From contig CANGCK010000004.1 in assembly GCA_947452295.1 (NCBI GenBank), positions 1-64,000 on the forward strand: a stretch of DNA of 64,000 nucleotides, in the 5' to 3' direction. The notes beneath the pieces were generated by a model. It was not told where the DNA came from, made no database searches, and was given only the letters and a program-made list of their open reading frames with translations. Each line of letters opens with the position of its first letter. Position 1 is the first letter of the stretch. The translations under genes and the position numbers were made by a program. This DNA is from Sphingobacteriia bacterium (lineage in GTDB: Bacteria; Bacteroidota; Bacteroidia; Chitinophagales; Chitinophagaceae). Shown piece after piece: positions 37,439 through 46,701 of this stretch.

Positions 37439-38320
37439 CTACATTTTATTGTATAATTTATTGAAAATAGGGATAATTTTTATATTACTTATATACCAGG
37501 AAATAAATAATGGATTTATCATAAAAATTACCATTGGCACTATAATTGGTAAAATGGCAATATCCATAATTAGATAAATACCCACATGCATAAAAAGAAG
37601 CAAAATACCATAATAAAAAGTCATCTTACTATTGAATAAAGCAACCAAAGAAAATAATTCCAAAAGCAATGAAATGGTTAATATACTATAAATTATCATT
37701 GGATGATGCTCAATATAATTGACAAGTAAATTACCTTTTACCAAATAAAATTGGTTTCCGAAATCAGAAAATTCTTGAAAATGAGATTTGAGTATTTGCA
37801 AAGTAATTCTTTTCCCATTGATAACCCAATAAAAACCAGCTGTTTTTAATTTTGAAATTGCAGACAATGTGTAAGCACCAAGAATTACTTGAATGGAATA
37901 TTGCATGCTATTGATCCACTTATTTTTTTCCTTAGAGGAAGTAGAATATGATATAAATTGAACAAAAAATATTACCGAAAGCAATGTATTTCGGTAATAT
38001 AGACCATTTGACTCTTCTATAGTAAATGAAATTGTACTTATCATAAAAAGTAAGAAACACACCCAAGCCATTTTATACTCTAATAAGTACAATAAACAAA
38101 GTAGTAAAGATAGAATAATAAAAAAGGATTTAATAGTAGGTAAGAGCAACCATTCAAAATTAATTAAGGAACAGATACCTACAGGAAATGGTATTTGATT
38201 GCTTTTAATTATTGAGGTTAGAAAAACTATTAACCAATAAATAATAAAGGATAAACGACCAAACTTCCACTTGTTTTTTTCAAAAAAATAAGTAGAATTA
38301 CTATTTTCATTTGCAATCAT
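37439..38320 (-). CDS. HTTM-like polytopic membrane protein
   Basis: The 293-residue protein has about seven to eight membrane helices. The spacing and the segment SAISKLKTAGFYWVINGK recall HTTM / vitamin-K-dependent carboxylase-like membrane proteins, but I see no catalytic motif I can name. Its first 14 bases overlap the end of the gene at 38307-38744, which encodes a small single-helix protein. Such pairs (small SRFPMYS protein plus HTTM-like protein) recur in Bacteroidota. A role in the glycan locus is inferred only from position. Confidence 0.5.
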   Translation of the reverse strand: MIANENSNSTYFFEKNKWKFGRLSFIIYWLIVFLTSIIKSNQIPFPVGICSLINFEWLLLPTIKSFFIILSLLLCLLYLLEYKMAWVCFLLFMISTISFTIEESNGLYYRNTLLSVIFFVQFISYSTSSKEKNKWINSMQYSIQVILGAYTLSAISKLKTAGFYWVINGKRITLQILKSHFQEFSDFGNQFYLVKGNLLVNYIEHHPMIIYSILTISLLLELFSLVALFNSKMTFYYGILLLFMHVGIYLIMDIAILPIIVPMVIFMINPLFISWYISNIKIIPIFNKLYNKM

Positions 38321-38744
38321 ACATCAAAAAATATTTTTTTTGAATAGAATCATTGTTATATAAAAAATACAATCTATATATTTTTATATTTCTCTTGTTA
38401 TGTGCTTTAAAAGCACCTCGTGCATCTAATAATTTAATCATTTCATTACCCACTTGCTTTAGCGCTCTACTTGATTCCATTCCGTCACCATATTGAATTT
38501 GTACACTTTCACAAATTGAATAAAATAAATGGCTCAATTCACCACCAGAAACATGAAATTTTTGTGATGGTATAAATCGATTATTAGAATCAGTAAAGAA
38601 AAAAGAATAAGACCAATTTGGAAATGAACTATACATTGGGAATCTTGAAAAAGGATGATTCTCATTGATTATCATACTGGAAATAATATAGATCAAAGCT
38701 ATAATTATCAACCTATATTTAAATAATACTTTTTTCAATTTCAA
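38307..38744 (-). CDS. Small single-helix protein paired with the HTTM-like protein
   Basis: The 145-residue protein has one N-terminal membrane helix (about residues 10-27) and then a soluble domain with the recognisable segment HPFSRFPMYSSFPNWSYSFF. I know this segment only from companion proteins of HTTM-like membrane proteins; the function is unknown. The start codon seems to be TTG at 38744; no ATG is available upstream in the short gap. The overlap with the downstream gene suggests translational coupling and a two-protein complex. Confidence 0.55.
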   Translation of the reverse strand: MKLKKVLFKYRLIIIALIYIISSMIINENHPFSRFPMYSSFPNWSYSFFFTDSNNRFIPSQKFHVSGGELSHLFYSICESVQIQYGDGMESSRALKQVGNEMIKLLDARGAFKAHNKRNIKIYRLYFLYNNDSIQKKYFLMYDCK

Positions 38745-38752
38745 TATCGAAT

Positions 38753-39940
38753 TTAATACTCGTTTTCAAACTTAGTTATAATCCAATTCCAGACAGACCA
38801 ATTAGTATTTCCCCAATTGTGATAAACATGAATAAAATTAGGCATATACATTGTGCTAAAATTATCGTCGCTTATAGCGTTTTTATCACTATCTAAACAA
38901 AGGCCATTATTATTATAATCTGCTATAAAATTCCATTTTTTATGTAAAACCGGATGATTTTGTAATCCAAATTGCCACACGGTAGCAATAAGTGTACCTT
39001 GATCACGAGTTTTCCAATTAGGATAATTAAAGATTTTAAGTGATTTAGTATGCCAAGATTCGAGAAATTCATGACTCAAATCATTAAACAAAAACACCCC
39101 CCCATTCCAATGTTGCCAATTTTTATCGACTATTTTAACTTTGAAATCTTCAAGTATATATTCTGCTAAATGATCACATTGATCATTCCAAATATTCACT
39201 CCAGCTTTATTGAGCCATATTCGTTTCCATCTTAAATATTTAAAACCAGTTTGCACCTCAATTTTTTTAAAATTAAATTCATGCAATAAAATATCACCTG
39301 TAAACAAATGCCATGTCCGTTTTGTCTTATCGAAATAAAATTCACTATTCAGCATGAAATTAGATCCAGAAATTAAATATTTAAATCCAAATATTAGTTT
39401 TTTAATGATAGACTTTTTAATAATGTCTAATTGAAATTTAAGTACTTTTTGTTTGTCTTTTAAATTAGTATCAATGATGATTTTATCATTATCCATCATT
39501 CCTATAGCATTATTGAAAATATCTCTATCAATAGACCACCTATGCAGACAACCACAATTAACAGCATATGGACTAAATTTTTTTAATTTACAATGATCAG
39601 GGGCAAAACGAATAGGCATTACAAATTCATTAAAAATTTGATTGCAATGAGGAGATAATGCAATAACATCTGTATCTAAATAACAGTAGTTGTTCCCTTT
39701 TGGCAGAAATTTATATAGACCAGTTTTAAGGTATATACTTGCCTGATGATGGTTTAAGTATGTAGGTGTATTTATATCAATAATAGCATGATGAAATATT
39801 TCTGATTCATTTCTTTTTTTATCTGTTACAACAACAATAGAATAATTTGAATATTTAGTTAAATATTTCAATGAAAAATGTAAAGTGTCGATATGCTCCT
39901 TATCTCCACAAACAACAAAAACAAAAACATTATTATTCAT
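38753..39940 (-). CDS. Putative GT-A-like glycosyltransferase, unusual family
   Basis: The 395-residue protein begins with a beta-alpha unit (VFVFVVCGDKEHIDTLHFSL), followed by NNYCYLDTDVIAL, a DxD motif at about residue 90, and VNCGCLHRW. A middle part rich in Lys/Ile follows, then HWNGGVFLFND, TRDQGTLIATVWQF and FIHVYHNWG. This order fits nucleotide-sugar-dependent GT-A enzymes, but the family is not clear to me. I chose the ATG at 39940; a TTG at 39979 would add 13 residues. It starts 57 bases after the epimerase stop. Confidence 0.6.
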   Translation of the reverse strand: MNNNVFVFVVCGDKEHIDTLHFSLKYLTKYSNYSIVVVTDKKRNESEIFHHAIIDINTPTYLNHHQASIYLKTGLYKFLPKGNNYCYLDTDVIALSPHCNQIFNEFVMPIRFAPDHCKLKKFSPYAVNCGCLHRWSIDRDIFNNAIGMMDNDKIIIDTNLKDKQKVLKFQLDIIKKSIIKKLIFGFKYLISGSNFMLNSEFYFDKTKRTWHLFTGDILLHEFNFKKIEVQTGFKYLRWKRIWLNKAGVNIWNDQCDHLAEYILEDFKVKIVDKNWQHWNGGVFLFNDLSHEFLESWHTKSLKIFNYPNWKTRDQGTLIATVWQFGLQNHPVLHKKWNFIADYNNNGLCLDSDKNAISDDNFSTMYMPNFIHVYHNWGNTNWSVWNWIITKFENEY

Positions 39941-39997
39941 ATATAAAAAACCAATCAGGTTATATAGTATTCTATTCAATATAGAGAAATCATCATT

Positions 39998-40942
39998 TTA
40001 CAAGTCATATTCATACAATTTGAACCAACTAACCATTTCATTTATTCCATACAAATGATTACAAGTAGGTGTAAAATTAATATATGTTTTTAACTTATCA
40101 TTATTGCAATGAGTATAGGCTGATTCGTTATTCGGTAATTTCTTAAAATTATAATTCACGGGTAAACACATTGACGCTGCAATCGAATTTACATATTGTT
40201 TTACAGTTATTGGTTGACCATAACCAATATTAAAAATTTGATGCGTGCCAATATCTTCATTTTGAATTTTATCAATTAAAAGCTTTATTGAATATACAAC
40301 ATCACTAACATGAGTAAAGTCTCTATAAATATCTCCATTGTTATACAATACGACTGGTTGGTTATTTTTGATTAGATGCATAAATTTATATGCAGCCATA
40401 TCTGGTCTTGTCCATGAGCCATATACTGTAAAAAATCTCAATCCTATCGCAGTAATACCGAATTGTTTACAATAGTTTTCAACCATCAATTCACCCATTT
40501 TTTTAGTTGTTCCATAAAACGAAAGTTGAAAATCGGTAGAATCAGATTCAGTCATACATTTTGTATTATCTTGACAATAAACAGATGAACTACTTGCATA
40601 AATTAAATATTTTACTCCATTCTTTCTACATTGTTCCAATACATTAAAAGTTCCCTGAACATTTGCTGATAAATATTTATCTGGATGTTTTAACGAACCT
40701 GCAATTCCAGTTTCAGCTGCAAGATGAATAACAATTTGAGGTTTATTTTTAAGTTGATCTATGAAATTATCGTTAATGTCTTTTATAATTACATCAGTTA
40801 AAAGATTACTACGTATTGATGATGATACATTTCGTTCAAATAATGCATCCAGATTTTGAATTTCAAATTGATCTTTAAGAACTTTGTTCAAATGAAATCC
40901 AATAAAACCTGCCCCCCCCGTTATTAGTATGTTTTTAATCAT
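39998..40942 (-). CDS. NAD-dependent NDP-sugar epimerase/dehydratase
   Basis: The 314-residue extended short-chain dehydrogenase has the NAD motif ITGGAGFIGFHL at the start. The catalytic Ser and the Tyr-Lys pair occur in YASSSSVY and FYGTTKKMGE, and LRFFTVYGSWTRPDMA follows. DIYRDFTHVSDV is the substrate-loop motif that suggests a UDP-glucuronate/UDP-galacturonate 4-epimerase or close relative. It would make the nucleotide-sugar precursor for this glycan locus. The exact epimerase is not decided by the sequence alone. Confidence 0.85.
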   Translation of the reverse strand: MIKNILITGGAGFIGFHLNKVLKDQFEIQNLDALFERNVSSSIRSNLLTDVIIKDINDNFIDQLKNKPQIVIHLAAETGIAGSLKHPDKYLSANVQGTFNVLEQCRKNGVKYLIYASSSSVYCQDNTKCMTESDSTDFQLSFYGTTKKMGELMVENYCKQFGITAIGLRFFTVYGSWTRPDMAAYKFMHLIKNNQPVVLYNNGDIYRDFTHVSDVVYSIKLLIDKIQNEDIGTHQIFNIGYGQPITVKQYVNSIAASMCLPVNYNFKKLPNNESAYTHCNNDKLKTYINFTPTCNHLYGINEMVSWFKLYEYDL

Positions 40943-40983
40943 AATAAATCATTAACAAATGTATTAAAAGTCTATTATCAAAT

Positions 40984-42759
40984 TTAATTAGACATCCAAT
41001 AATCAAACCAATTTTCCATAACTAATATTTTCCAAAGTTTCCAATCATACTTTCTATTTAATAATTCATCGATATAGCTTTGCTGAATGATATTATACTC
41101 TACCAATTTCGAATTAGAAAATTTTTTACGATAAAAATCTATTTGCATATAATATTCATCGGGTCCAACAAAGCCTTGTTTTTTTCGATTTAAAATAGAA
41201 AGAGGAAGTTCCTTCTTTATATTTTCATACAGTAAATATTTTGTTTGATTTGTTTTAAACATTAAATCTTCCTCTACACTAAAAATATTTTCAAATAAAT
41301 CATGATCTAAAAATGGCACACGAACTTCCAAGGAATTTGCCATACTTGCTCGATCTATTTTGGTAAGAACCAATTCGGCCATAAAACATTTTATATCTAA
41401 ATATTGAATTGACTTTAATGGAGACAACGATTTTATAAAATGTTTCCTATAAAACCAATCAGGGTCTTTTGGAATATATTCGTGAAGATGGGGGCATATC
41501 ATTTTTTTAAGTTCCTCATAGTCAAATTTCCCCATTCCCATTGAATTTGCGTAGAAATCGACAGTACGAGAAGGCATAAATAAAGATATGAATTTATTTA
41601 GCCATTTGGGTTTCATAGCATTTCTTTTAAATTCTTGTTGCCAAGTATATCCTGCAAATAGTTCATCAGCACCTTCCCCACTTAAAACAGCTTTAACTTT
41701 TTTGGCTGCTAATTGTGAGACTAAAAAAGTAGGGATGATTGAAATATCAGCAATTGGTTCATCGTAAATTAATGGCATCTTGTCGATTAAAGAAATACTA
41801 TTTTGATTGGCAATGTAATAGTCATTACTAAGCTGGTGATGCTGAGCCACTATTTGAGCATAAGTATGTTCACTTTCCCCCCAATGGTCAAACCCAATTG
41901 AAAATGTTTTTGGAGAAAGCCCCCAATATTTCATAAAAGTAACCAATGCGCTACTATCATATCCTCCACTCAGAAAAGCTCCGATTGGGACATCAGCTTT
42001 AGAATGACTCTTAACTGACAATTTTATTAAATCACCCACTTTTTGAATCATTTCGGCATCTTCCTGAATAGTAGTCTTACTTATCAATGACCAATATTCA
42101 ATTTCTTTAGATTGCAAACTTGATGTGTCATAAACAATATAATGTGCAGGTTTTATTTTTTGGATATTTTTCCAAATCGTTTTAGGTGATGGAATATACC
42201 TATAAACAAAAAAATCAGCAAAAGAACTGAAATCAATTTCTTTAATTGGGATACCAGATAATAATATTGATTTTAGTTCAGAAGCAAATATTAAGTGTTC
42301 AGAATCATTGTAATAGTATAATGGTTTAATACCAAATCTATCACGTATCAAAAACAGTTGATTAATCCTTTCATCTAAAATTACAATAGCAAACATACCT
42401 TTTAACCGGTCAAGAAAAGATATTCCCCATATTTCATATGCTGCAATTATAACTTCTGTATCTGTATTCGTTTTAAATGAGTACAGATCATTTAATTCAT
42501 TTTTTAAATCTACATAATTATATATTTCCCCATTAAATGAAATCCAAATGTTTTTTTGGTTGTTACTGATTGGTTGATCACCATCTTTAGTTAAATCAAT
42601 AAAAGACAAACGAGTATGGCCAAGTGCAGCTTTATTATTTGAAGAAAAATGCATTCCATTTGCGTCAGGTCCACGATGATGAAGTGATTCTACCATTAAA
42701 GTAAATAGTTCACTATTGACAATATTTTTCTTGTTAACCCACCCTACTATTCCACACAT
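40984..42759 (-). CDS. asnB: Asparagine synthase (glutamine-hydrolysing)-like
   Basis: The 591-residue enzyme has an N-terminal class II glutaminase domain (MCGIVGWVNKK, catalytic Cys2; ISFNGEIYNY). The C-terminal AMP-forming synthetase domain carries the pyrophosphate loop LSGGYDSSAL (about residues 263-272), ALLSGEGADE-type AVLSGEGADELFAGY, and RASMANSLEVRVPFLDHD. In polysaccharide loci such proteins often amidate a uronic acid or other sugar carboxylate rather than make free asparagine. That role is an inference from context, especially the nearby uronate-epimerase-like gene. Confidence 0.88.
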   Translation of the reverse strand: MCGIVGWVNKKNIVNSELFTLMVESLHHRGPDANGMHFSSNNKAALGHTRLSFIDLTKDGDQPISNNQKNIWISFNGEIYNYVDLKNELNDLYSFKTNTDTEVIIAAYEIWGISFLDRLKGMFAIVILDERINQLFLIRDRFGIKPLYYYNDSEHLIFASELKSILLSGIPIKEIDFSSFADFFVYRYIPSPKTIWKNIQKIKPAHYIVYDTSSLQSKEIEYWSLISKTTIQEDAEMIQKVGDLIKLSVKSHSKADVPIGAFLSGGYDSSALVTFMKYWGLSPKTFSIGFDHWGESEHTYAQIVAQHHQLSNDYYIANQNSISLIDKMPLIYDEPIADISIIPTFLVSQLAAKKVKAVLSGEGADELFAGYTWQQEFKRNAMKPKWLNKFISLFMPSRTVDFYANSMGMGKFDYEELKKMICPHLHEYIPKDPDWFYRKHFIKSLSPLKSIQYLDIKCFMAELVLTKIDRASMANSLEVRVPFLDHDLFENIFSVEEDLMFKTNQTKYLLYENIKKELPLSILNRKKQGFVGPDEYYMQIDFYRKKFSNSKLVEYNIIQQSYIDELLNRKYDWKLWKILVMENWFDYWMSN

Positions 42760-42777
42760 GTTTATTTGTGAATTGAT

Positions 42778-43671
42778 TTATTTAAAAATAGATTTATAAA
42801 AATAGAAGGTTTTTTTAAGTTCAGAGAGTATATACCGAAAAAATACTTTTTTTAATTTATTGTCTTTTATTATAGTTCGTTCAATTACTAAAATATATTC
42901 TTTAGACAACGCAGTATAAATATCTAATAAATATTCTTCAAAATCTTTACGCTTAGACAATGATTCAAGAAAATATGTATGTGAAAAATGGAATTGAATA
43001 TTTTTGGATTTTGAAATGCCTTTTTCATGATTTCTATAAACACTCATGACTTCATCAAGATAATAAAACTTACTATTTTTAATTGCCAAACAACATAACT
43101 TCCAAATTATCGAATAATTATCTTTAAAAAGAAGTAGATCAATATTTTGTAGAAAATCAGTACGAAGTAATAGAGATGATGTAGGGACAATTAAACGTTT
43201 TATGATATCGGCAGGATAAATTTCTTTTTGATATTTATATACATCAGAATATTTACTAGAATTTCCAAATAAAATAGCAGAGGATGTTTTGTCGCTAATT
43301 ATAGCAGTATTGTGAAAAATGCCCGAGTAATTTTCATTTGAATCTAAAAAATCAACCTGTTGTTGAAGCTTATTAGGTAAAATCCAATAATCATCCCCGT
43401 CAAGAAAAGCAATATAATCGCTTTGAATTTTATTTAATACACTTAACGCATTATTCAAAACACCTATGTTTGAAGAATGATATAAATTATTTATTTCAAT
43501 TGAAGATGTTGATTTAAACTTTTCAATTTCAGTTATTGTATCATCTGTAGAGCCATCGTCCGCTATGATAATATTGAATTTAAAATCAGTTTTTTGCATG
43601 AGAATACTATCAAGGGTTTGCTTGATGTATTTCTCATGATTGTATGTTAAAATTACTACAGTAAGCTTCAT
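42778..43671 (-). CDS. Family 2 glycosyltransferase
   Basis: The 297-residue GT-A enzyme begins with KLTVVILTYNHEKYIKQTLD, has NIIIADDGSTDDT at about residue 37, and the DxD-like IAFLDGDDYW at about 90. This is the GT2 fold. It probably adds one sugar during assembly of the repeat unit at the inner membrane. The C-terminus lacks membrane helices. It lies 18 bases upstream of the asparagine synthase gene and 94 bases downstream of the TauD-like gene, so it probably heads a subunit of the leftward transcript. Confidence 0.85.
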   Translation of the reverse strand: MKLTVVILTYNHEKYIKQTLDSILMQKTDFKFNIIIADDGSTDDTITEIEKFKSTSSIEINNLYHSSNIGVLNNALSVLNKIQSDYIAFLDGDDYWILPNKLQQQVDFLDSNENYSGIFHNTAIISDKTSSAILFGNSSKYSDVYKYQKEIYPADIIKRLIVPTSSLLLRTDFLQNIDLLLFKDNYSIIWKLCCLAIKNSKFYYLDEVMSVYRNHEKGISKSKNIQFHFSHTYFLESLSKRKDFEEYLLDIYTALSKEYILVIERTIIKDNKLKKVFFRYILSELKKTFYFYKSIFK

Positions 43672-43765
43672 ATATTATTTTAACTACTTAATTTATCACA
43701 TGTAATTTCTCCTACATCTCGTTTTAATTACAACATTACAAGGTATCCTGTTCCATAGTAATACT

Positions 43766-44536
43766 TTAACCCAACAGTTGAATTACTTCATTGGGTATAC
43801 ATGTTGCAATAGCCCCTTTATTAAGTTGCCTATTCCCAATAAATGAATTTCTACCATGAAGCAACCGCCTATCTTTAAAGAAAACAGCTTCGCCGGGTTT
43901 TAACTTAATTTCAATTAATTCTCCTGATTTTTCAATTTGAATATCTAAGAAATTTTTAAATTCATTGATCAGTTCTCTATTTTGTTCATCAGTAATAGCC
44001 CTATAATAATTCCAGTTAATCTTCCAACCAAATTCATCTTTTGATAAAATAAAACCATTGAAATGAGCAATGGGATTATTTTTCCTTCCAAATTGAATAA
44101 TATTTTTTTGCAATTTTTCAAACAATACAGGTTCGTTATTCTCAAGGACGTTTACAACTCTATCTACATCAATAAAAGTCGTTGCTCCACCAAATGCAGC
44201 TTGTTCTATACAATAAAAAAAAGAAGATTCAATCTCAAAAGAGAAATAGCCATAATCAGTATGAAGTGGTTGAAAAGTAGAACTATGCTTATATGTTTCA
44301 GCAGACTTGGTTTTATCGTATTTAATTTCCGTCCACTTATTAGCAATAATTTTTCCGGTAACAGGATCCTCTTCATATATAATTGGGATACCTACTAATT
44401 TTGCTAATTGCTTAAAATAGTTGTCGTTATCCAACACCTCAGTATCTTGAACAACATGAATCAATTTATGTGAATTGTATATTTCAATAAATTCAGTAGA
44501 AGATTGAGAAGTATGGTATAAAGAATAAAACAGCAT
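43766..44536 (-). CDS. TauD/TfdA family Fe(II)/2-oxoglutarate dioxygenase
   Basis: The 256-residue protein has the facial-triad motif QPLHTDYGYF (His and Asp, about residues 93-95) and a distal His plus 2-oxoglutarate-binding segment RRLLHGRNSF near the C-terminus, in the order expected for TauD-type oxygenases. It would hydroxylate or desaturate a small molecule or carrier-bound substrate. The ATG at 44536 sits one base after the stop of the upstream acyltransferase gene; an in-frame ATG at 44557 would overlap that gene. It is the third oxygenase family in this operon. Confidence 0.8.
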   Translation of the reverse strand: MLFYSLYHTSQSSTEFIEIYNSHKLIHVVQDTEVLDNDNYFKQLAKLVGIPIIYEEDPVTGKIIANKWTEIKYDKTKSAETYKHSSTFQPLHTDYGYFSFEIESSFFYCIEQAAFGGATTFIDVDRVVNVLENNEPVLFEKLQKNIIQFGRKNNPIAHFNGFILSKDEFGWKINWNYYRAITDEQNRELINEFKNFLDIQIEKSGELIEIKLKPGEAVFFKDRRLLHGRNSFIGNRQLNKGAIATCIPNEVIQLLG

Positions 44537-44537
44537 A

Positions 44538-45137
44538 TTAAACAATTTTAGTACCATCCGGAATATCGAAATCTATAATTTTACCGATCCCAATTCTAAC
44601 TTTTTTACCAATCTTAACACCTGGTAAAATAACAGCATTGCAACCAATATATGAGTATGCACCTATTGATGCATTGCCCAAAACTCTCGCGCCAGGACCA
44701 AATGAGCAATAGTCTCCAATTGTTACATCATGACCAATTATCACCCCACAATTTAAAAATGAACCTTCTCCAATAGTAACACAACTACTTACTACGACAT
44801 CTGGCTGAATAATACATCCTTGCATTATTGTTGTAAACTCACTAACATTTTCCTTAAGCGCCATTATAGTTGTTAGTTTACCTCCCCACTCAATAACTTT
44901 TTTTGTCATTCGAAATCTATTGATTGGATTTGCAATTGCAACCGCAAATAAATTATTTTTTTGATTAAAATGTACTTTTAGTGCTTCTTCAGACCTAATT
45001 ATAGGGTACCGATTTACAAATAACTCATCCTGATTATCTGTACGATCATTATAAAAGTAAAAATCACCATGCCGATTATCTCTTGCGAGACTTCCGACAA
45101 TATCTTTGGCCAACCCACCTGTTCCAATAATTACCAT
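44538..45137 (-). CDS. NeuD/PglD-type sugar O/N-acyltransferase
   Basis: The 199-residue protein has an N-terminal Rossmann-like sugar-nucleotide-binding part (MVIIGTGGLAKDIVGSL). A left-handed beta-helix with hexapeptide repeats follows (VTIGEGSFLNCGVIIGHDVT, then YSYIGCNAVILPGVKIGKK). The His in IIGHD is the expected general base. PglD/NeuD enzymes transfer an acyl group from acyl-CoA or acyl-ACP to an amino or hydroxyl group of a sugar, often one made by a DegT-type aminotransferase such as the operon's first gene. Overlaps the upstream gene by 7 nt. Confidence 0.85.
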   Translation of the reverse strand: MVIIGTGGLAKDIVGSLARDNRHGDFYFYNDRTDNQDELFVNRYPIIRSEEALKVHFNQKNNLFAVAIANPINRFRMTKKVIEWGGKLTTIMALKENVSEFTTIMQGCIIQPDVVVSSCVTIGEGSFLNCGVIIGHDVTIGDYCSFGPGARVLGNASIGAYSYIGCNAVILPGVKIGKKVRIGIGKIIDFDIPDGTKIV

Positions 45138-45808
45138 AAATAAAATGATTGATTTTTAATGTTTCTTATTGCATTTTGAACATATATTGAATTTTCCACT
45201 TTTTTCATCCAAACCCTATTTAGTATATCATAAAAAGTTGACATTTTCTTTCTACTATCTACAATTAATACTATACGAGGCAGTGAGTCTGTATTCCAGG
45301 CTTCATGCTCAAATGTATCATCAAATACTATTATTTCCTTATTTTTTAATTGAATGGTTTTATCCATTATTCTCAAACAAGTTTTTTCAGGACATGAAAT
45401 ATCAATACCAATTTGAGTTCTAATTACACTATGATTATTACCCATATGAGGGGGTATATGTTTCCCTGATTCTAATATTGAAAAAAAAGCCAATGTTATC
45501 TCTTTTTTCCATTTTTTAATTAACAGAGTTGTTACTGGGAAATATTCGTTTCCTATTGGAGTAAAATAATTATATCCATAAATAAAAACAGCTTTCCACT
45601 TTTTATCTTCATTAAGGGACTTTTGTTCTACTGATACTTCGTCGATGGGTATACCCATAACCATTTTTTCATTTTTAAATTTACTCCATTCAGATATAAT
45701 TTCATCTATATGTAATTGCATATCTGATATAAATGCTGGCATAGAATGCCCATATGGTTTTCTAGATTGATAAAACTTATGAAATAAAATTTTTTTTATT
45801 AAATACAT
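45131..45808 (-). CDS. Aspartyl/asparaginyl beta-hydroxylase family protein
   Basis: The 225-residue protein has a double-stranded beta-helix oxygenase domain in its second half. IPPHMGNNHSVIRTQIG gives the first metal His and the 2-oxoglutarate region, LRIMDKTIQLKNKEIIVFDD leads to the TFEHEAWN segment with the second His, and RIVLIVDSR closes the domain. This is the PF05118 type, known for hydroxylating Asp/Asn residues in proteins or, as LpxO, acyl chains of lipid A. The acyl-chain role would fit the neighbours. The stop overlaps the next gene by 7 nt. Confidence 0.82.
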   Translation of the reverse strand: MYLIKKILFHKFYQSRKPYGHSMPAFISDMQLHIDEIISEWSKFKNEKMVMGIPIDEVSVEQKSLNEDKKWKAVFIYGYNYFTPIGNEYFPVTTLLIKKWKKEITLAFFSILESGKHIPPHMGNNHSVIRTQIGIDISCPEKTCLRIMDKTIQLKNKEIIVFDDTFEHEAWNTDSLPRIVLIVDSRKKMSTFYDILNRVWMKKVENSIYVQNAIRNIKNQSFYLW

Positions 45809-45810
45809 TC

Positions 45811-46701
45811 TTATAGCTGTTTTGCATAATCAACAAATAAGGGAATATTGTCTATTAAATAATTACTTATATCTTCTTTATGATCATCTTCCATTTCAGT
45901 ATATTGGTAAATCCCATTATAAAAGTCTTCCTTAGGGTTTTGTTTTAAAAAATGCATATAATCGACATGAAATGCTAATATTTTGTGCTTTGCCAATTTT
46001 TCATCACGATGAAAATTCATTAACTGAGCCCCCTTATTAACCACAACTGATTCTAAAGCAACTCTATTAAGGGGTAAATAATTGATAGAAGACCCATGTA
46101 TTAAGTTACGATGAAAAAGCAATACCTCTCCAGCGTCAACAAAAATTGGTACAAAAAACTTATTTAAACGCTTTAATGTGTTTCCTTCAATAGGATTAAA
46201 ACCGAATTGTCTTTTAAAATTTGTACTAATATGGCTCCCAGGTAATATCCACAAACAACCATTTAATAAATGTGACTTAACCAATGGCATCCATGCATTT
46301 AGTGAGAAAGATACTCTTTCATCTACTATTGCAGAGTCTTGATGCCAAATACTGCTTTTTTTACCAAAGGGCTTAATGATATGAGACACTGGATAAATAT
46401 CTACAAAATCTGTATCTAACACTGATTCTAAATAACTATTGAAATACTTTTTTACCAATTTGTTAGAACGCTGCTTAGTTTCAATGTCTGCATTTATAAG
46501 ATTGAATAACTCGCCCCTGGGGTATTTCTGTTTGGTACTTGTAATTAATTCCCTTGTTTGCTGTTTTATTTCAGTTAATAGATTAACATCAATTTTACCC
46601 AACTTTGTATAACCTAAATATTTTAGTTCTTTCAGTTTAGTTTCCTTATCTAAATTTTTTAACATCAGTTTTAGTAGGTTGGTTGAAATGTTAGTTTTCA
46701 T
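45811..46701 (-). CDS. PhyH family Fe(II)/2-oxoglutarate dioxygenase
   Basis: The 296-residue protein belongs to the phytanoyl-CoA dioxygenase group. SIWHQDSAIVDERVSFSLNA carries the His/Asp metal ligands (about residue 128), LWILPGSH the middle strand, and LLFHRNLIHGSS the distal His. Family members hydroxylate acyl-CoA or acyl-ACP substrates, amino acids or antibiotics. Its start overlaps the end of the aminotransferase gene by 11 nt, and it ends two bases before the beta-hydroxylase gene, so all are probably made from one message. Confidence 0.85.
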   Translation of the reverse strand: MKTNISTNLLKLMLKNLDKETKLKELKYLGYTKLGKIDVNLLTEIKQQTRELITSTKQKYPRGELFNLINADIETKQRSNKLVKKYFNSYLESVLDTDFVDIYPVSHIIKPFGKKSSIWHQDSAIVDERVSFSLNAWMPLVKSHLLNGCLWILPGSHISTNFKRQFGFNPIEGNTLKRLNKFFVPIFVDAGEVLLFHRNLIHGSSINYLPLNRVALESVVVNKGAQLMNFHRDEKLAKHKILAFHVDYMHFLKQNPKEDFYNGIYQYTEMEDDHKEDISNYLIDNIPLFVDYAKQL

